Source: Lachnospiraceae bacterium | GTDB lineage: Bacteria; Bacillota; Clostridia; Lachnospirales; Lachnospiraceae | Reading direction: 5' to 3' | DNA: 54,294 nucleotides | NCBI GenBank assembly: GCA_022510665.1 | Contig: JAFLSZ010000006.1 | Location: forward strand, 1 to 54,294 | Part shown: one piece after another, positions 9,001 to 17,700 of the stretch | Layout: the number at the start of each line of letters is the position of its first letter | Position numbering within the stretch: position 1 is the stretch's first letter | Position numbers and translations under genes: made by a program | Notes under the pieces: model-generated | Database searches by the model: none | The model's input: the letters and a program-made list of their open reading frames with translations, nothing else | What the model was told of the DNA's origin: nothing

Positions 9001-10018
9001 TTTTTCCTCCGTTTTTTGTAAGGCTCTTGACATTCTTTTCTGTGTTTTTTATCATCTTTAAGTATTCCTCTTCGACAGGCGATAAGGTTTGCACTTGATA
9101 TTTTCGATACTCCTGCGTTGCCTTTTCAATAGCCTGCTGATGGCTGACCGTTCCGGCGTCCGATAAGAGCTTTTCGCCTGTTGCGGACAAGATTGCGTCT
9201 AAATGCTCAATATAGTCTTTCATATACATTGGATTTTTGCGCATAGCCTGTATTTCAGCAAAGTCAAAATATCCGGACACGATATTTCCCAATACTTTAA
9301 GTTCTTCGCTGTCGAGGTAGTTTTTGGCTATTTTAGCGTCATTCAATGCAGGGAAATCCCCCTTAAAATTCGTAAGGCCCATAAACGGCTTGTTGGCATC
9401 GGCCCGCTCATAAATCACTTCTGCGGCGGTATGCCCGTGTGCGGCATAGTGCAGCTTGTTCTGCACGATTTTGAAGAACTGAATGGATGTTTCGCTTTTC
9501 GGGTCATAATCCACACTTGTGGCATAAAGGTCAAGCACCTGCCGGTACAGCACTTTTTCGGAAGAACGAATATCCCGAATCCGGTCAAGCAGCTCTTTCC
9601 AGTAGTTTCCGCCACCGGTTCCTTTTAAGCGCTCATCGTCCATCGTGAAACCTTTAATCATATACTCTTTCAGGCGTTCGGTGGCCCATCTGCGGAAATG
9701 TGTGGCAGTCACACTTCGGATGCGGTAACCCAGCGATATAATCATATCCAGATTATAATATTTTGTATTGTAGGTTTTCCCGTCCGCGGCAGTTGTTCGG
9801 AAATAGCGAACAACTGAATTCTCCTCCAATTCGCCGTCTTCAAAAATATGCTTGATATGTTCGCTGACATTGGATTTTACGGTTTGGTAGAGTTCGACTA
9901 ATTGTGCCTGAGTCAGCCAAACCGTTTCATCCTCCATACGGACATCCAGTTTCGTGCTGCCGTTTTCTGTCTGATAAATAATGATTTCGCCTTTTGGTGT
10001 GAAATTCTCGTTATTCAT
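8990..10018 (-). CDS. RhuM family (virulence protein-like) gene inside the type III R-M operon
   Basis: The 342-residue product matches the RhuM family, named from a Salmonella pathogenicity island and common in mobile islands. Visible family features: an N-terminal segment with VWLTQAQLVELYQ, then NVSEHIKHIFEDGEL, YNLDMIISLGYRIRS, and the RRWATERLKEYMIKGF helix; the C-terminal part has HAAEVIYERADA-type residues (HTAAEVIYERAD). Biochemical function is unknown for the family. It sits between mod and res with 2 bp and an 11-base overlap on either side, so it is co-translated with them. Association of RhuM proteins with restriction loci is known; the role is not. Confidence 0.88.
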   Translation of the reverse strand: MNNENFTPKGEIIIYQTENGSTKLDVRMEDETVWLTQAQLVELYQTVKSNVSEHIKHIFEDGELEENSVVRYFRTTAADGKTYNTKYYNLDMIISLGYRIRSVTATHFRRWATERLKEYMIKGFTMDDERLKGTGGGNYWKELLDRIRDIRSSEKVLYRQVLDLYATSVDYDPKSETSIQFFKIVQNKLHYAAHGHTAAEVIYERADANKPFMGLTNFKGDFPALNDAKIAKNYLDSEELKVLGNIVSGYFDFAEIQAMRKNPMYMKDYIEHLDAILSATGEKLLSDAGTVSHQQAIEKATQEYRKYQVQTLSPVEEEYLKMIKNTEKNVKSLTKNGGKNEV

Positions 10019-10020
10019 AA

Positions 10021-11970
10021 TTACAGCACCTTCCTTACTGTGCCAGAACTGTATGTTGCAAAAATCTGCTCAAAGTTAGTCGCCACACTGTCATTTGCCA
10101 TAGAGCTGTCACGCATTACAAAATAATACGGCTGCTGCTTGGCAATTTCCTTGATAGTTTCCTCGGTCACATTCTCATCAAAGCAGGCAATCAGAAAACC
10201 AGAGGCCACATTGAAGACTTTCTTTCCGGCAATGGTCGTTTCTTCGATTTTAGAGGAGAGCAGCACGCCCAAATCAAGCATGATTTGGAAAAGCAGGTCC
10301 TCCGGTGTTCTGTCTTCCTTGATGTTGTCGGCAACGGTATCAAACAGCGTAGCCTCAAACTCAGCGGGGTTATAGTACACATCCTTCATGTTGGAAGTAT
10401 CGCACTTGAGAACACGGAAACCAATATCAAGGTTTTGTGTAGTCAGCGGACTTTCCTCCTTGATTTTCTGCCCTGCTCGGCGAATACGCTCCTTGCCGAT
10501 TTCGCAGATGTTTTTGTAGCCAGCTTTATAAGCTTCGGATTTTTCATCTGTTTCTTCTGGTAACTGTACCATGATGAATTTCCTATTGCCGCCATCTTCT
10601 GCGTTGAGCTGCATGACGGCGTGAGCGGTGGTTGCGGAGCCGGAGAAGAAGTCGAAGATTACAGAGTTTTCTTCCGAACATAATGAAATAATTTGTTTTA
10701 GCATTTCTAATGATTTAGGAAATTCGAACACCTGAGAACCAAACATTTTATCAATACTCTTTTTATCAATTGATGTATCTGCAAAAAAGAAGTTATCGAA
10801 TACACTTTCGCTTTCATCTGTCAAATATGATTTCATCCTCGGTGGTGTTGTATCATCTCCATACCAGATAAGATTCTCTTTTTGCAATTTTAACAATTCT
10901 TCTTTACTTTTTCCCCAACCTCTATTGGGTATCAAGCACTCTTTCCCTGTATACGGGTTGATTATGGTAAAATCTTTTGGACCATTGCTTCTAGATAAGT
11001 CAGAGTCCATAAAAATCCCATATTCATCCACTTTATTCCATCTACTTAAATGGGCGTATTTGGGACGGCTATACAATTCCGCTATCTCTTCTCTAATTTC
11101 AGTTAGAGACAAACCACTATCCTTCATTTTCTTAAAAGTAGCATTGATTTCAGCGGCTCCTTTTTTCTTGCATCTCCACGCCGGCTGACGGTTATTAAGT
11201 TCAACTATGTTTTTTGCATATATTAAAACAAATTCTGTAGAAACACCAACATACTTACTTTGGTTTTTCATCGAGTTGTTCTTATGAATAATATGCGCAA
11301 TAAAGTTTTGATCGCCAAATAATTCGCCACAGCATTTTCTCAAGTTATCCACTTCATTATCGTCAATGGATATAAAAATAACGCCATCGTCTGATAATAA
11401 ATCTTTAGCCAATTTCAAACGAGGATATATCATATTTAGCCAATCGGTATGAAAACGACCATTGCTATCGAGGTTTTTAAGAAGTTTATTTCCCTCTTCA
11501 TCAAACTGACCGCTATTTGCAAGGTACTCGTCTACACTCTGGGCAAAGTCGTCCTCGTACACAAAGTCACTTCCCGTGTTATATGGCGGGTCTATGTATA
11601 TCATTTTGACTTTGCCAAGATAGGTCTCCTGCAAGAGTTTCAACACTTCCAGATTGTCACCCTCGATATAAAGGTTTTCTGTATTATCAAAATCCACGCT
11701 TTCTTCTCTACACGGACGGAGAGTTTTATTGATAGGGGCATTGGCAAGCAGGACAGACTTTTTCTTGTCCGGCCAGGTAAACTGATAGCGTTCTTCGCGC
11801 CCTTCTACAACCTTGCAGGATATTTCTTGCATCAGCACATCCTTATCAATGGCACGGACGACCTCGCCATTTTCGTCAATCGTTTCAGTAACCGCATTGG
11901 GGAACATCTCCGCCAGCTTTCTATAGTTCTCATCTGCATTATTTACAGTCTGCATTTTTAGCTTATCCAT
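10021..11970 (-). CDS. Type III DNA methyltransferase, Mod subunit
   Basis: The 649-residue product is a DNA adenine or cytosine N-methyltransferase of the beta class, judged from motif order: the catalytic DPPYNTG is near residue 127-133 and the SAM-binding FFSGSATTAHAV lies far downstream. The region between them, which differs most between Mod proteins, would contain the target-recognition domain. Mod pairs with Res (here two genes downstream) and sets the recognised sequence. Three in-frame ATGs occur at the start; the third, at 11970, is chosen because GGAGG sits 8 bases ahead of it. No simple-sequence tract that would suggest phase variation is visible. Confidence 0.93.
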   Translation of the reverse strand: MDKLKMQTVNNADENYRKLAEMFPNAVTETIDENGEVVRAIDKDVLMQEISCKVVEGREERYQFTWPDKKKSVLLANAPINKTLRPCREESVDFDNTENLYIEGDNLEVLKLLQETYLGKVKMIYIDPPYNTGSDFVYEDDFAQSVDEYLANSGQFDEEGNKLLKNLDSNGRFHTDWLNMIYPRLKLAKDLLSDDGVIFISIDDNEVDNLRKCCGELFGDQNFIAHIIHKNNSMKNQSKYVGVSTEFVLIYAKNIVELNNRQPAWRCKKKGAAEINATFKKMKDSGLSLTEIREEIAELYSRPKYAHLSRWNKVDEYGIFMDSDLSRSNGPKDFTIINPYTGKECLIPNRGWGKSKEELLKLQKENLIWYGDDTTPPRMKSYLTDESESVFDNFFFADTSIDKKSIDKMFGSQVFEFPKSLEMLKQIISLCSEENSVIFDFFSGSATTAHAVMQLNAEDGGNRKFIMVQLPEETDEKSEAYKAGYKNICEIGKERIRRAGQKIKEESPLTTQNLDIGFRVLKCDTSNMKDVYYNPAEFEATLFDTVADNIKEDRTPEDLLFQIMLDLGVLLSSKIEETTIAGKKVFNVASGFLIACFDENVTEETIKEIAKQQPYYFVMRDSSMANDSVATNFEQIFATYSSGTVRKVL

Positions 11971-11987
11971 CAGCATTTCCTCCATTT

Positions 11988-12419
11988 TTACAGTAGGCCA
12001 TATTTAAATAAAGACTGGATATCTTGCCCAACCAATTCTTTAATAATTTCATTATCATTCAATTCAGGATACATATTTTTTACTATTTGGTGAATACCTT
12101 TTAAAATCAATATTGCTATTGCATTTTTTAGTTGTTCAAATAATTCATTTATATTATCATCATAAATACTTTTTCCAATTTTGCTATTTAAAACAACCAT
12201 TTTACTATTAACATATATGTATATCATATTATTAATTCTTGATTTTACAATATAGTTCGCAATATCTTCTTTTCGCATTTTAAATTCATTATCGTTTTTA
12301 GGATAATTATTTAAATAATTTATTCCATCTAAAATAATTTTACATGTATCGTCGATTTCTGGAAAATGTTTGTAATGCGATAGTATCTCATATCCAAGCT
12401 CAAAAAATTTTTTATTCAT
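11988..12419 (-). CDS. Small AT-rich protein of unknown function in defence operon
   Basis: The 143-residue protein is not recognised. It is predicted helical, with a KNAIAILILKGIHQIVKNMY segment that is amphipathic rather than clearly membrane-spanning, and no enzyme motif. Its DNA is much richer in A+T than mod or the helicase gene, which suggests a separate origin. It lies 17 bp before mod and 15 bp after the preceding gene in the same direction, so it belongs to the operon. A role as an antitoxin, adaptor or regulator is possible, without evidence. Confidence 0.6.
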   Translation of the reverse strand: MNKKFFELGYEILSHYKHFPEIDDTCKIILDGINYLNNYPKNDNEFKMRKEDIANYIVKSRINNMIYIYVNSKMVVLNSKIGKSIYDDNINELFEQLKNAIAILILKGIHQIVKNMYPELNDNEIIKELVGQDIQSLFKYGLL

Positions 12420-12434
12420 TTATTCGGCCTCATT

Positions 12435-13277
12435 TCATTTTGCTATTTTTGAATTTAAATCTCTTACCTTTTCGGTTCTCTCTATATTATCCAACAGCAA
12501 AAACGCAAGTAAAATCATTTGATAAAGTTCATCGTACCATTTCTCAAGTTCATCTTGGCTCATTTTTGCTACATATTCACGATACTTTTTCTTATCAGTT
12601 AAATTTACGTTATTATGCCTTATATTAAGATTGTTTAATAAATTAAATATACCACTTGTTAACTGCCTATTGATAACTTCTAAATCCGCTCTTTTTGGTT
12701 CAAGTTCAGACCCCAAGCGTAATAAAATAGTCTTTTTAGCTTCAATTTCACCCTTTAAAGAGTAATGGTTATATCGTATAACATCAAGTGAAATTTCAGG
12801 TTCAACAATCTCAGTAACGGCTGTAATCTCCGGCTTGTCCTCTATAATAAGCACACGCTCATCTTGTATAAAAGCTTTTTGATTATATTTGTTCAAATTA
12901 TCAGTCAGCAAATTCTTTAAATGATAAAAGTTATCGCTCGCTATATATCCAAAACGGTCCTTCTTCAGTTGAACATCTGCTAAAAACCAAAAATTATAAA
13001 ACAACTCTATCAGAATAATAAAAGCATTGACATCTTTCTTTGCTTCCTTCACTATTGTATTATAATTTAACGATTTACAAAAATCTTCGGTATTTATACA
13101 ATGTCCTCTATGTTTCCACTGACTAAAACAATACACGTCAACATATTCTAAAAGGCTACGGTTACATCGCATCCTTAACATAACCTTTTCCGTTTTAGCT
13201 AATGCTACAATTCTATCAACTTCATTTTCCATATTTATTGATTCAGATACTATATCAAAAATATTTTTTCGCACCAT
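12435..13277 (-). CDS. Unknown helical protein in defence operon
   Basis: The 280-residue product is not recognised. It has a possible coiled coil in the C-terminal half (around the KGEIEAKKTILLRLGSELE region) and a final hydrophobic helix (MILLAFLLLDNI). The N-terminal half contains scattered Cys and His residues without a clear zinc-binding spacing. Its start overlaps the stop of the DUF4391 gene by one base (TAATG), which indicates translational coupling. The DNA is A+T-rich like its downstream neighbour, so the two may have been inserted as a unit into a more standard system. Confidence 0.6.
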   Translation of the reverse strand: MVRKNIFDIVSESINMENEVDRIVALAKTEKVMLRMRCNRSLLEYVDVYCFSQWKHRGHCINTEDFCKSLNYNTIVKEAKKDVNAFIILIELFYNFWFLADVQLKKDRFGYIASDNFYHLKNLLTDNLNKYNQKAFIQDERVLIIEDKPEITAVTEIVEPEISLDVIRYNHYSLKGEIEAKKTILLRLGSELEPKRADLEVINRQLTSGIFNLLNNLNIRHNNVNLTDKKKYREYVAKMSQDELEKWYDELYQMILLAFLLLDNIERTEKVRDLNSKIAK

Positions 13278-13873
13278 TAATTTCCTTCTTTCAACTTATT
13301 AATCTGCTGAACAAGCTCAAACTTCTTTTTCGGTTGCTTCTCAGCCCGTGCAAGCTTTTCCAACCGGGCAATTTCCTTTTGCAGCTTGCTTCGCTGTTCA
13401 TTTATGCTGATTTGCTCGTCTATGGTGTTACCCTGTTCAACTGTCAGACCGCCTATCTGAACAATGATATTCTCCCATACTGAGTCCAGGTCTAAACCCT
13501 TTATTTCCAAAGAAACATTATCTTTCGGCAACCAACTTGTTTGCAGTAGCTTAGTGCGATAGGTGACAAGCTTCACTTCTCGCTCATGCTCCAATACCAT
13601 CACCATATTCTGTGGTATCAGTTTAGAAAGAGTAATAATGTTTTTCTCGTCAAAGTCCTTTCTCTTTAACAGTACGGACATCACAAAGAAGGATTTGACC
13701 TGTTCGCCCTCGCTCAGATTGACCTTTGCCGCAGAGACCTCATTGACAATGTAGATACGGGAGATATCTCTGTCCATTCGCTCTTTCGCAGCCGTGTTCA
13801 TCTGAAACTTAGCGTATATCGCATTTTTCGGAAGCTGTTTATTTAGTTCTGTTGCTTTTGGTAGTCCGAGCAT
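13277..13873 (-). CDS. DUF4391 family protein
   Basis: The 198-residue product fits DUF4391, a family regularly encoded next to a large helicase and a type III-like methyltransferase. Visible support: an N-terminal LGLPKATELNKQLPK segment, a central strand region, and a basic helical C-terminus (EIARLEKLARAEKQPKKKFELV) that could be a coiled coil or bind nucleic acid. It lies 10 bp after the helicase gene and overlaps the next gene by one base. Its function is not known; from context I expect it to act with the helicase. Confidence 0.8.
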   Translation of the reverse strand: MLGLPKATELNKQLPKNAIYAKFQMNTAAKERMDRDISRIYIVNEVSAAKVNLSEGEQVKSFFVMSVLLKRKDFDEKNIITLSKLIPQNMVMVLEHEREVKLVTYRTKLLQTSWLPKDNVSLEIKGLDLDSVWENIIVQIGGLTVEQGNTIDEQISINEQRSKLQKEIARLEKLARAEKQPKKKFELVQQINKLKEGN

Positions 13874-13883
13874 AGTTTCCCCT

Positions 13884-16800
13884 CTATTTTACGACTAGGA
13901 AGCAGATAAGCTCAAAGTCGTCCAATCCTTTAATCTCGCTATCTATGAAGCTGACCTGTCCGCCGCCGAGGAACGAGTCTATGTCGCTTTCTTCCTTGAC
14001 CTCAATGATAGAAGCGATTGCCTCTCCAAGAAGTTTTGACAGTTCCCGCATATCCCGTCCGTCTTTCGTCTCTTTATTAAACTCTCGGCACAGGTCCTGT
14101 ATGGCTTCCTTTTTCCCTTTGCAAAGGTATCTCATCTTATCGAGCATTGCTTTCGGCGAAAGATGGTCGCAGACAACCTCACCCCCGTTTGAAATGTACA
14201 CCATATAGAACGGGTGCAAACGGTTCTGATTGTTGATATTCACACTATTGGAACGGTTTTTCAGGACATAGATAACGCCCGCCGGCATTTCCTCATTAGC
14301 CGGAACAACTGCGTGAAGACCAAAGGGAGTATTGTCAAGGTCATCGTGGTTCTTTATGTATTCGAGCAAATCCAGCCTGAACTCGTTTAGTCCCAAGTCC
14401 ATTATGGAAATGCCGCTTGTCATATCCTCAATATCAACCACTTCATCCTGCAGTCGCTTGAGCTGCGCCTTGCGATACTCAAGGTCGGTCTTTTCCTCAT
14501 CGCTTAATAGATTATCATCACCGGTAGCTGTTATATCGACAATCTTCATTCGGGTCTCAACCTTTGCTTTCAGGTTGATGTAATCATCCAGAGATACATC
14601 CGGCCAGAAATTCACGAGCTGGATATATTGGTTGCGGCTGCCGATACGGTCGATACGGCCAAATCTCTGAATAATACGGACAGGATTCCAGTGTATATCG
14701 TAGTTGATAAGGTAGTCGCAATCCTGTAAGTTCTGACCTTCCGAAATACAGTCGGTGGCGATAAGGAAATCTATTTCCGTCTTGTCATTTGGCATTAAAA
14801 GCTGCTTATCCTTTGAAATCGGAGAGAAGCAGGTCAATACTGTATTCAAATCTGAACGCAGCTTCGGGACCGTGGTGCGCCCTTCAACCGAACCTGAAAT
14901 CATAGCCGTATGTAATCCATAATTTGATTGAACGAATACACTCACATTGTCATAAAGATATTTTGCCGTATCTGCAAAGGCTGTAAAGATAATGATTTTC
15001 TTATTGCCTTCATTTATCGGGTGAGCAAGCTTGTCTCGAATTACTCTGAACAGTTCTTGCAGTTTGGAGTCGTGTTCGGGCGTAATGTCCCCCACCATTA
15101 AAGTAAGCAGTTCAAGTGTATCTGCGTCTTTTGCGAGACTATCCCGCCAAGACTTATAGTCCATATCTCCAAGCTCGATTTTGACCTTCTTACCGAAAGA
15201 AAAAAGGTCATCGGTATTTTGATCTTCGCTATCAAACTCGTCAATATCTGAAATATCAGTCAGGTCGAAATTTACAGTTGAAAAACGGTCATAGTTCTCT
15301 ATCGTCTCAATGGTAGAGTTAATTAACTCCTTTATCCTTATGAGGGTAAGATTAAACGAATATACGGAGCTTTCCATGCGCTTCATCAGGTTGATGGCAG
15401 TCAAACGGCGTATCCCTTGTTCCCGGTTTGCCTGCGTGAAACCGACATTAACTCTGTTATCGTTAAAAAGCTCGGAATACTTATCCATCTTACTTGGTAG
15501 AATATAGTGAGACGGTGTATAAATTGTGAGAGATAAGAGCATAAGTTGCTCAAAAATCTCGTTATAGTTTATTGCGGACTTCAAGTCGGTAAGCGGCGGA
15601 CGCAGGGACATCGGCGTTAGCCTTGTAGGAAATGTGCCAATGTCTGAGGTATCGTAGTATTTCTGTATATGCTTGCGGGAACGGGCAATCGTCACGCTGT
15701 CCAGTACTTCAAAAAAATCAAAGTCAAGCATGCGGAGCAGGTTTTCTGTCGTTCTGTCCGCAGGCTCCCATTTGCTCCAAGTCGTAAAAGCTCTCTGAGC
15801 ATTTTTGAAAATCTCATCAATAGAGCGAGTCGTATTCAATTTATCATCTATCAGGTCGGTGTTTCCCTCATAGGCAAGCGCCAACTGATTTTTCAAATCA
15901 AGAAACTTATTATTGACCGGCGTAGCAGAAAGCATGAGAACTTTTGTTTTTACGCCAGCACGAATAACCTTCTTCAGCAGTCTGACATAGCGGTTTTCTT
16001 TCTCATCTGCGTCAGGAGTCTCTACCACTTTACCGCCATTGCGGAAATTGTGAGACTCGTCAATTACAACAAGGTCATAGTTGCCCCAATTCAATCTCCC
16101 TAAATCAAGACCATTTGAAATACCATGAGTACGATTTAAGTCTGTATGATAAAGCACATCATAGCGAAGCCTGTCCGCAGCGATGGGATTATTTACATAG
16201 TTGTCTTTATATGTATTCCAGTTGTTCGTCAGCTTTTTAGGGCAGAGGACGAGAACAGATTTGTTCCTGTTCTCGTAATACTTGATAACGGCAAGTGCTG
16301 TGAATGTCTTACCAAGACCAACACTGTCAGCGAGAATGCAGCCGTTATACTTCTCCAACTTATTGATGATTGCAAGCGCAGCGTCTTTTTGGAAGTTATA
16401 AAGCAGGTTCCATATCTTGCTGTCCTTAAAACCGGTAGCCTCGTTCGGAAGAACATCCTCGGAAATATCTTCAAGGAACTCATTAAAGATGTTATACAGT
16501 GTCACAAAATAAATGAAGTCAGGTGAGTTCTCATTATAAGCCGCTGTAATGCTTTCAATTACTTCATCCGTGACTTCCTGAAGCTTGCGCCTGTCGTTCC
16601 ACAAGCTCTCAAAAATATCCATATATGCCTGTGCAAAAGGTACCTCTGTCTTCTGCACCATACTGTAAGCGTTATTGCCGCGCTCGCAGCCTAAATCCAC
16701 AGTTGTAAAACCGTTTATGGGCATATAGTTCTTATCGTCAAGATTGATAAAGCCCATCATATTTTCGGAGGTTATGTTCGATTTGAATTTAACCTTTTTT

Positions 16801-17126
16801 CTTATCCAGTCAGCACACTCTTTTGCTATCGCTTTCTGAGTCAATTCATTTCTCAATTTAACCTCAAATTCAGTTCCGTAAAGGCTGCGTTCACGGTTAA
16901 GGCGAGGGATATAAAACTCACGTTTTTCCCTCTTAGCTTTTTCAGTTACGAATGTAGGAGATGTGAAAATAAAACGGAGTTCATCTATCTCTTGTAATTC
17001 TTTTTTCAATTCTTGAAAGGCATAAATAGAGAAGCAGGCTGCCGCAATGGAAAGCTTACTGCCTTTCTTTAATTCAATTGCCAAATCATCTCTCAGCGTC
17101 TTAGAAGTATTATCAATTATCTCCAT
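13884..17126 (-). CDS. SNF2-like helicase with PLD-like N-terminal domain, defence
   Basis: The 1080-residue product is a superfamily 2 helicase. Walker A is ADSVGLGKT (about 266-274), motif II DESH (356-359), motif III MLSATPVNN, and motifs V-VI ATDCISEGQNLQ followed by QRFGRIDRIGS, all typical of SNF2/RapA-like translocases. The N-terminal 180 residues resemble the phospholipase D-like domain often fused to such helicases (AAACFSIYAFQEL, then EVPFAQAYMDIFESLW), but I cannot see an H-x-K-x4-D motif, so the nuclease part may be inactive. It is the first gene of the seven-gene operon. It probably moves along DNA in anti-phage defence together with the type III enzymes. Confidence 0.88.
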   Translation of the reverse strand: MEIIDNTSKTLRDDLAIELKKGSKLSIAAACFSIYAFQELKKELQEIDELRFIFTSPTFVTEKAKREKREFYIPRLNRERSLYGTEFEVKLRNELTQKAIAKECADWIRKKVKFKSNITSENMMGFINLDDKNYMPINGFTTVDLGCERGNNAYSMVQKTEVPFAQAYMDIFESLWNDRRKLQEVTDEVIESITAAYNENSPDFIYFVTLYNIFNEFLEDISEDVLPNEATGFKDSKIWNLLYNFQKDAALAIINKLEKYNGCILADSVGLGKTFTALAVIKYYENRNKSVLVLCPKKLTNNWNTYKDNYVNNPIAADRLRYDVLYHTDLNRTHGISNGLDLGRLNWGNYDLVVIDESHNFRNGGKVVETPDADEKENRYVRLLKKVIRAGVKTKVLMLSATPVNNKFLDLKNQLALAYEGNTDLIDDKLNTTRSIDEIFKNAQRAFTTWSKWEPADRTTENLLRMLDFDFFEVLDSVTIARSRKHIQKYYDTSDIGTFPTRLTPMSLRPPLTDLKSAINYNEIFEQLMLLSLTIYTPSHYILPSKMDKYSELFNDNRVNVGFTQANREQGIRRLTAINLMKRMESSVYSFNLTLIRIKELINSTIETIENYDRFSTVNFDLTDISDIDEFDSEDQNTDDLFSFGKKVKIELGDMDYKSWRDSLAKDADTLELLTLMVGDITPEHDSKLQELFRVIRDKLAHPINEGNKKIIIFTAFADTAKYLYDNVSVFVQSNYGLHTAMISGSVEGRTTVPKLRSDLNTVLTCFSPISKDKQLLMPNDKTEIDFLIATDCISEGQNLQDCDYLINYDIHWNPVRIIQRFGRIDRIGSRNQYIQLVNFWPDVSLDDYINLKAKVETRMKIVDITATGDDNLLSDEEKTDLEYRKAQLKRLQDEVVDIEDMTSGISIMDLGLNEFRLDLLEYIKNHDDLDNTPFGLHAVVPANEEMPAGVIYVLKNRSNSVNINNQNRLHPFYMVYISNGGEVVCDHLSPKAMLDKMRYLCKGKKEAIQDLCREFNKETKDGRDMRELSKLLGEAIASIIEVKEESDIDSFLGGGQVSFIDSEIKGLDDFELICFLVVK

Positions 17127-17149
17127 ATCTACACCTACAATTCCACAAG

Positions 17150-17178
17150 TCTATAAGCTTCTTAACCAGAGATACCAA
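17150..17178 (-). promoter_or_regulatory. Probable promoter of the defence operon
   Basis: On the minus strand TTGGTA (17173-17178) and TATAGA (17150-17155) are spaced by 17 bases, about 25 bp before the helicase start. The leader is very short and has a weak GTAGGTG ribosome site. Confidence 0.5.
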
Positions 17179-17697
17179 GGGCATTAGTTTAAAAAAGAGA
17201 ATGCATAATCCAAAACCGCAGACCTTAAACTTCCTCCTCACAACTCACCGTATCTTTTATCCACAACAATCTCAAGCTATCTGAAATACTCTGCATAGGT
17301 AGTTGTATGAAAATGTGCAAGCCTTGTCCCTGTCTCTTTTACCAACGCGAGAACTTCTTATAGAATCAGGTTATAGTCCTCCTGGATAATCCGACAGACG
17401 GATTTCCTTATTGGTGCTGTGTTTTCCGGCTCAACGCATACCAAGATTTTTATTAGAAAAATCCACACACTCCACTATGCGATGTACCCCATTCCTTTTT
17501 TACGTCCGTTTCCTCGTTTTACATTTTTCTACAACTATTTTGCCATATTTCTACAAAATAGTCAATCCTATTTCCCCACTTAACCCTCACCCAAAACCAG
17601 CGTCACAGTTTCCTCTATCCCTCCCCGGAAACCATAACGCTGTCTTTCATTTTACCTTTTCTTTTTTCTTTCTTATCCTGATTTTTTTCCCCGTTTT
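17179..17697. other. Gene-free stretch with possible decayed gene and an inverted repeat
   Basis: No intact gene is visible. On the minus strand, about 17230-17450, one frame reads as protein-like sequence over some 70 codons (including EVLALVKETGTRLAHFHTTT and VVDKRYGEL) but is broken by in-frame stops after about 30 and 60 codons; it may be a relic at the edge of the defence island. At 17598-17642 there is an imperfect inverted repeat (CAGCGT..GTTTCC and GGAAAC..ACGCTG) that might end dapL transcripts on the minus strand, although only GTTTT follows. The plus-strand reading across 17411-17704 looks like chance. Confidence 0.35.
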
Positions 17698-17700
17698 TTC

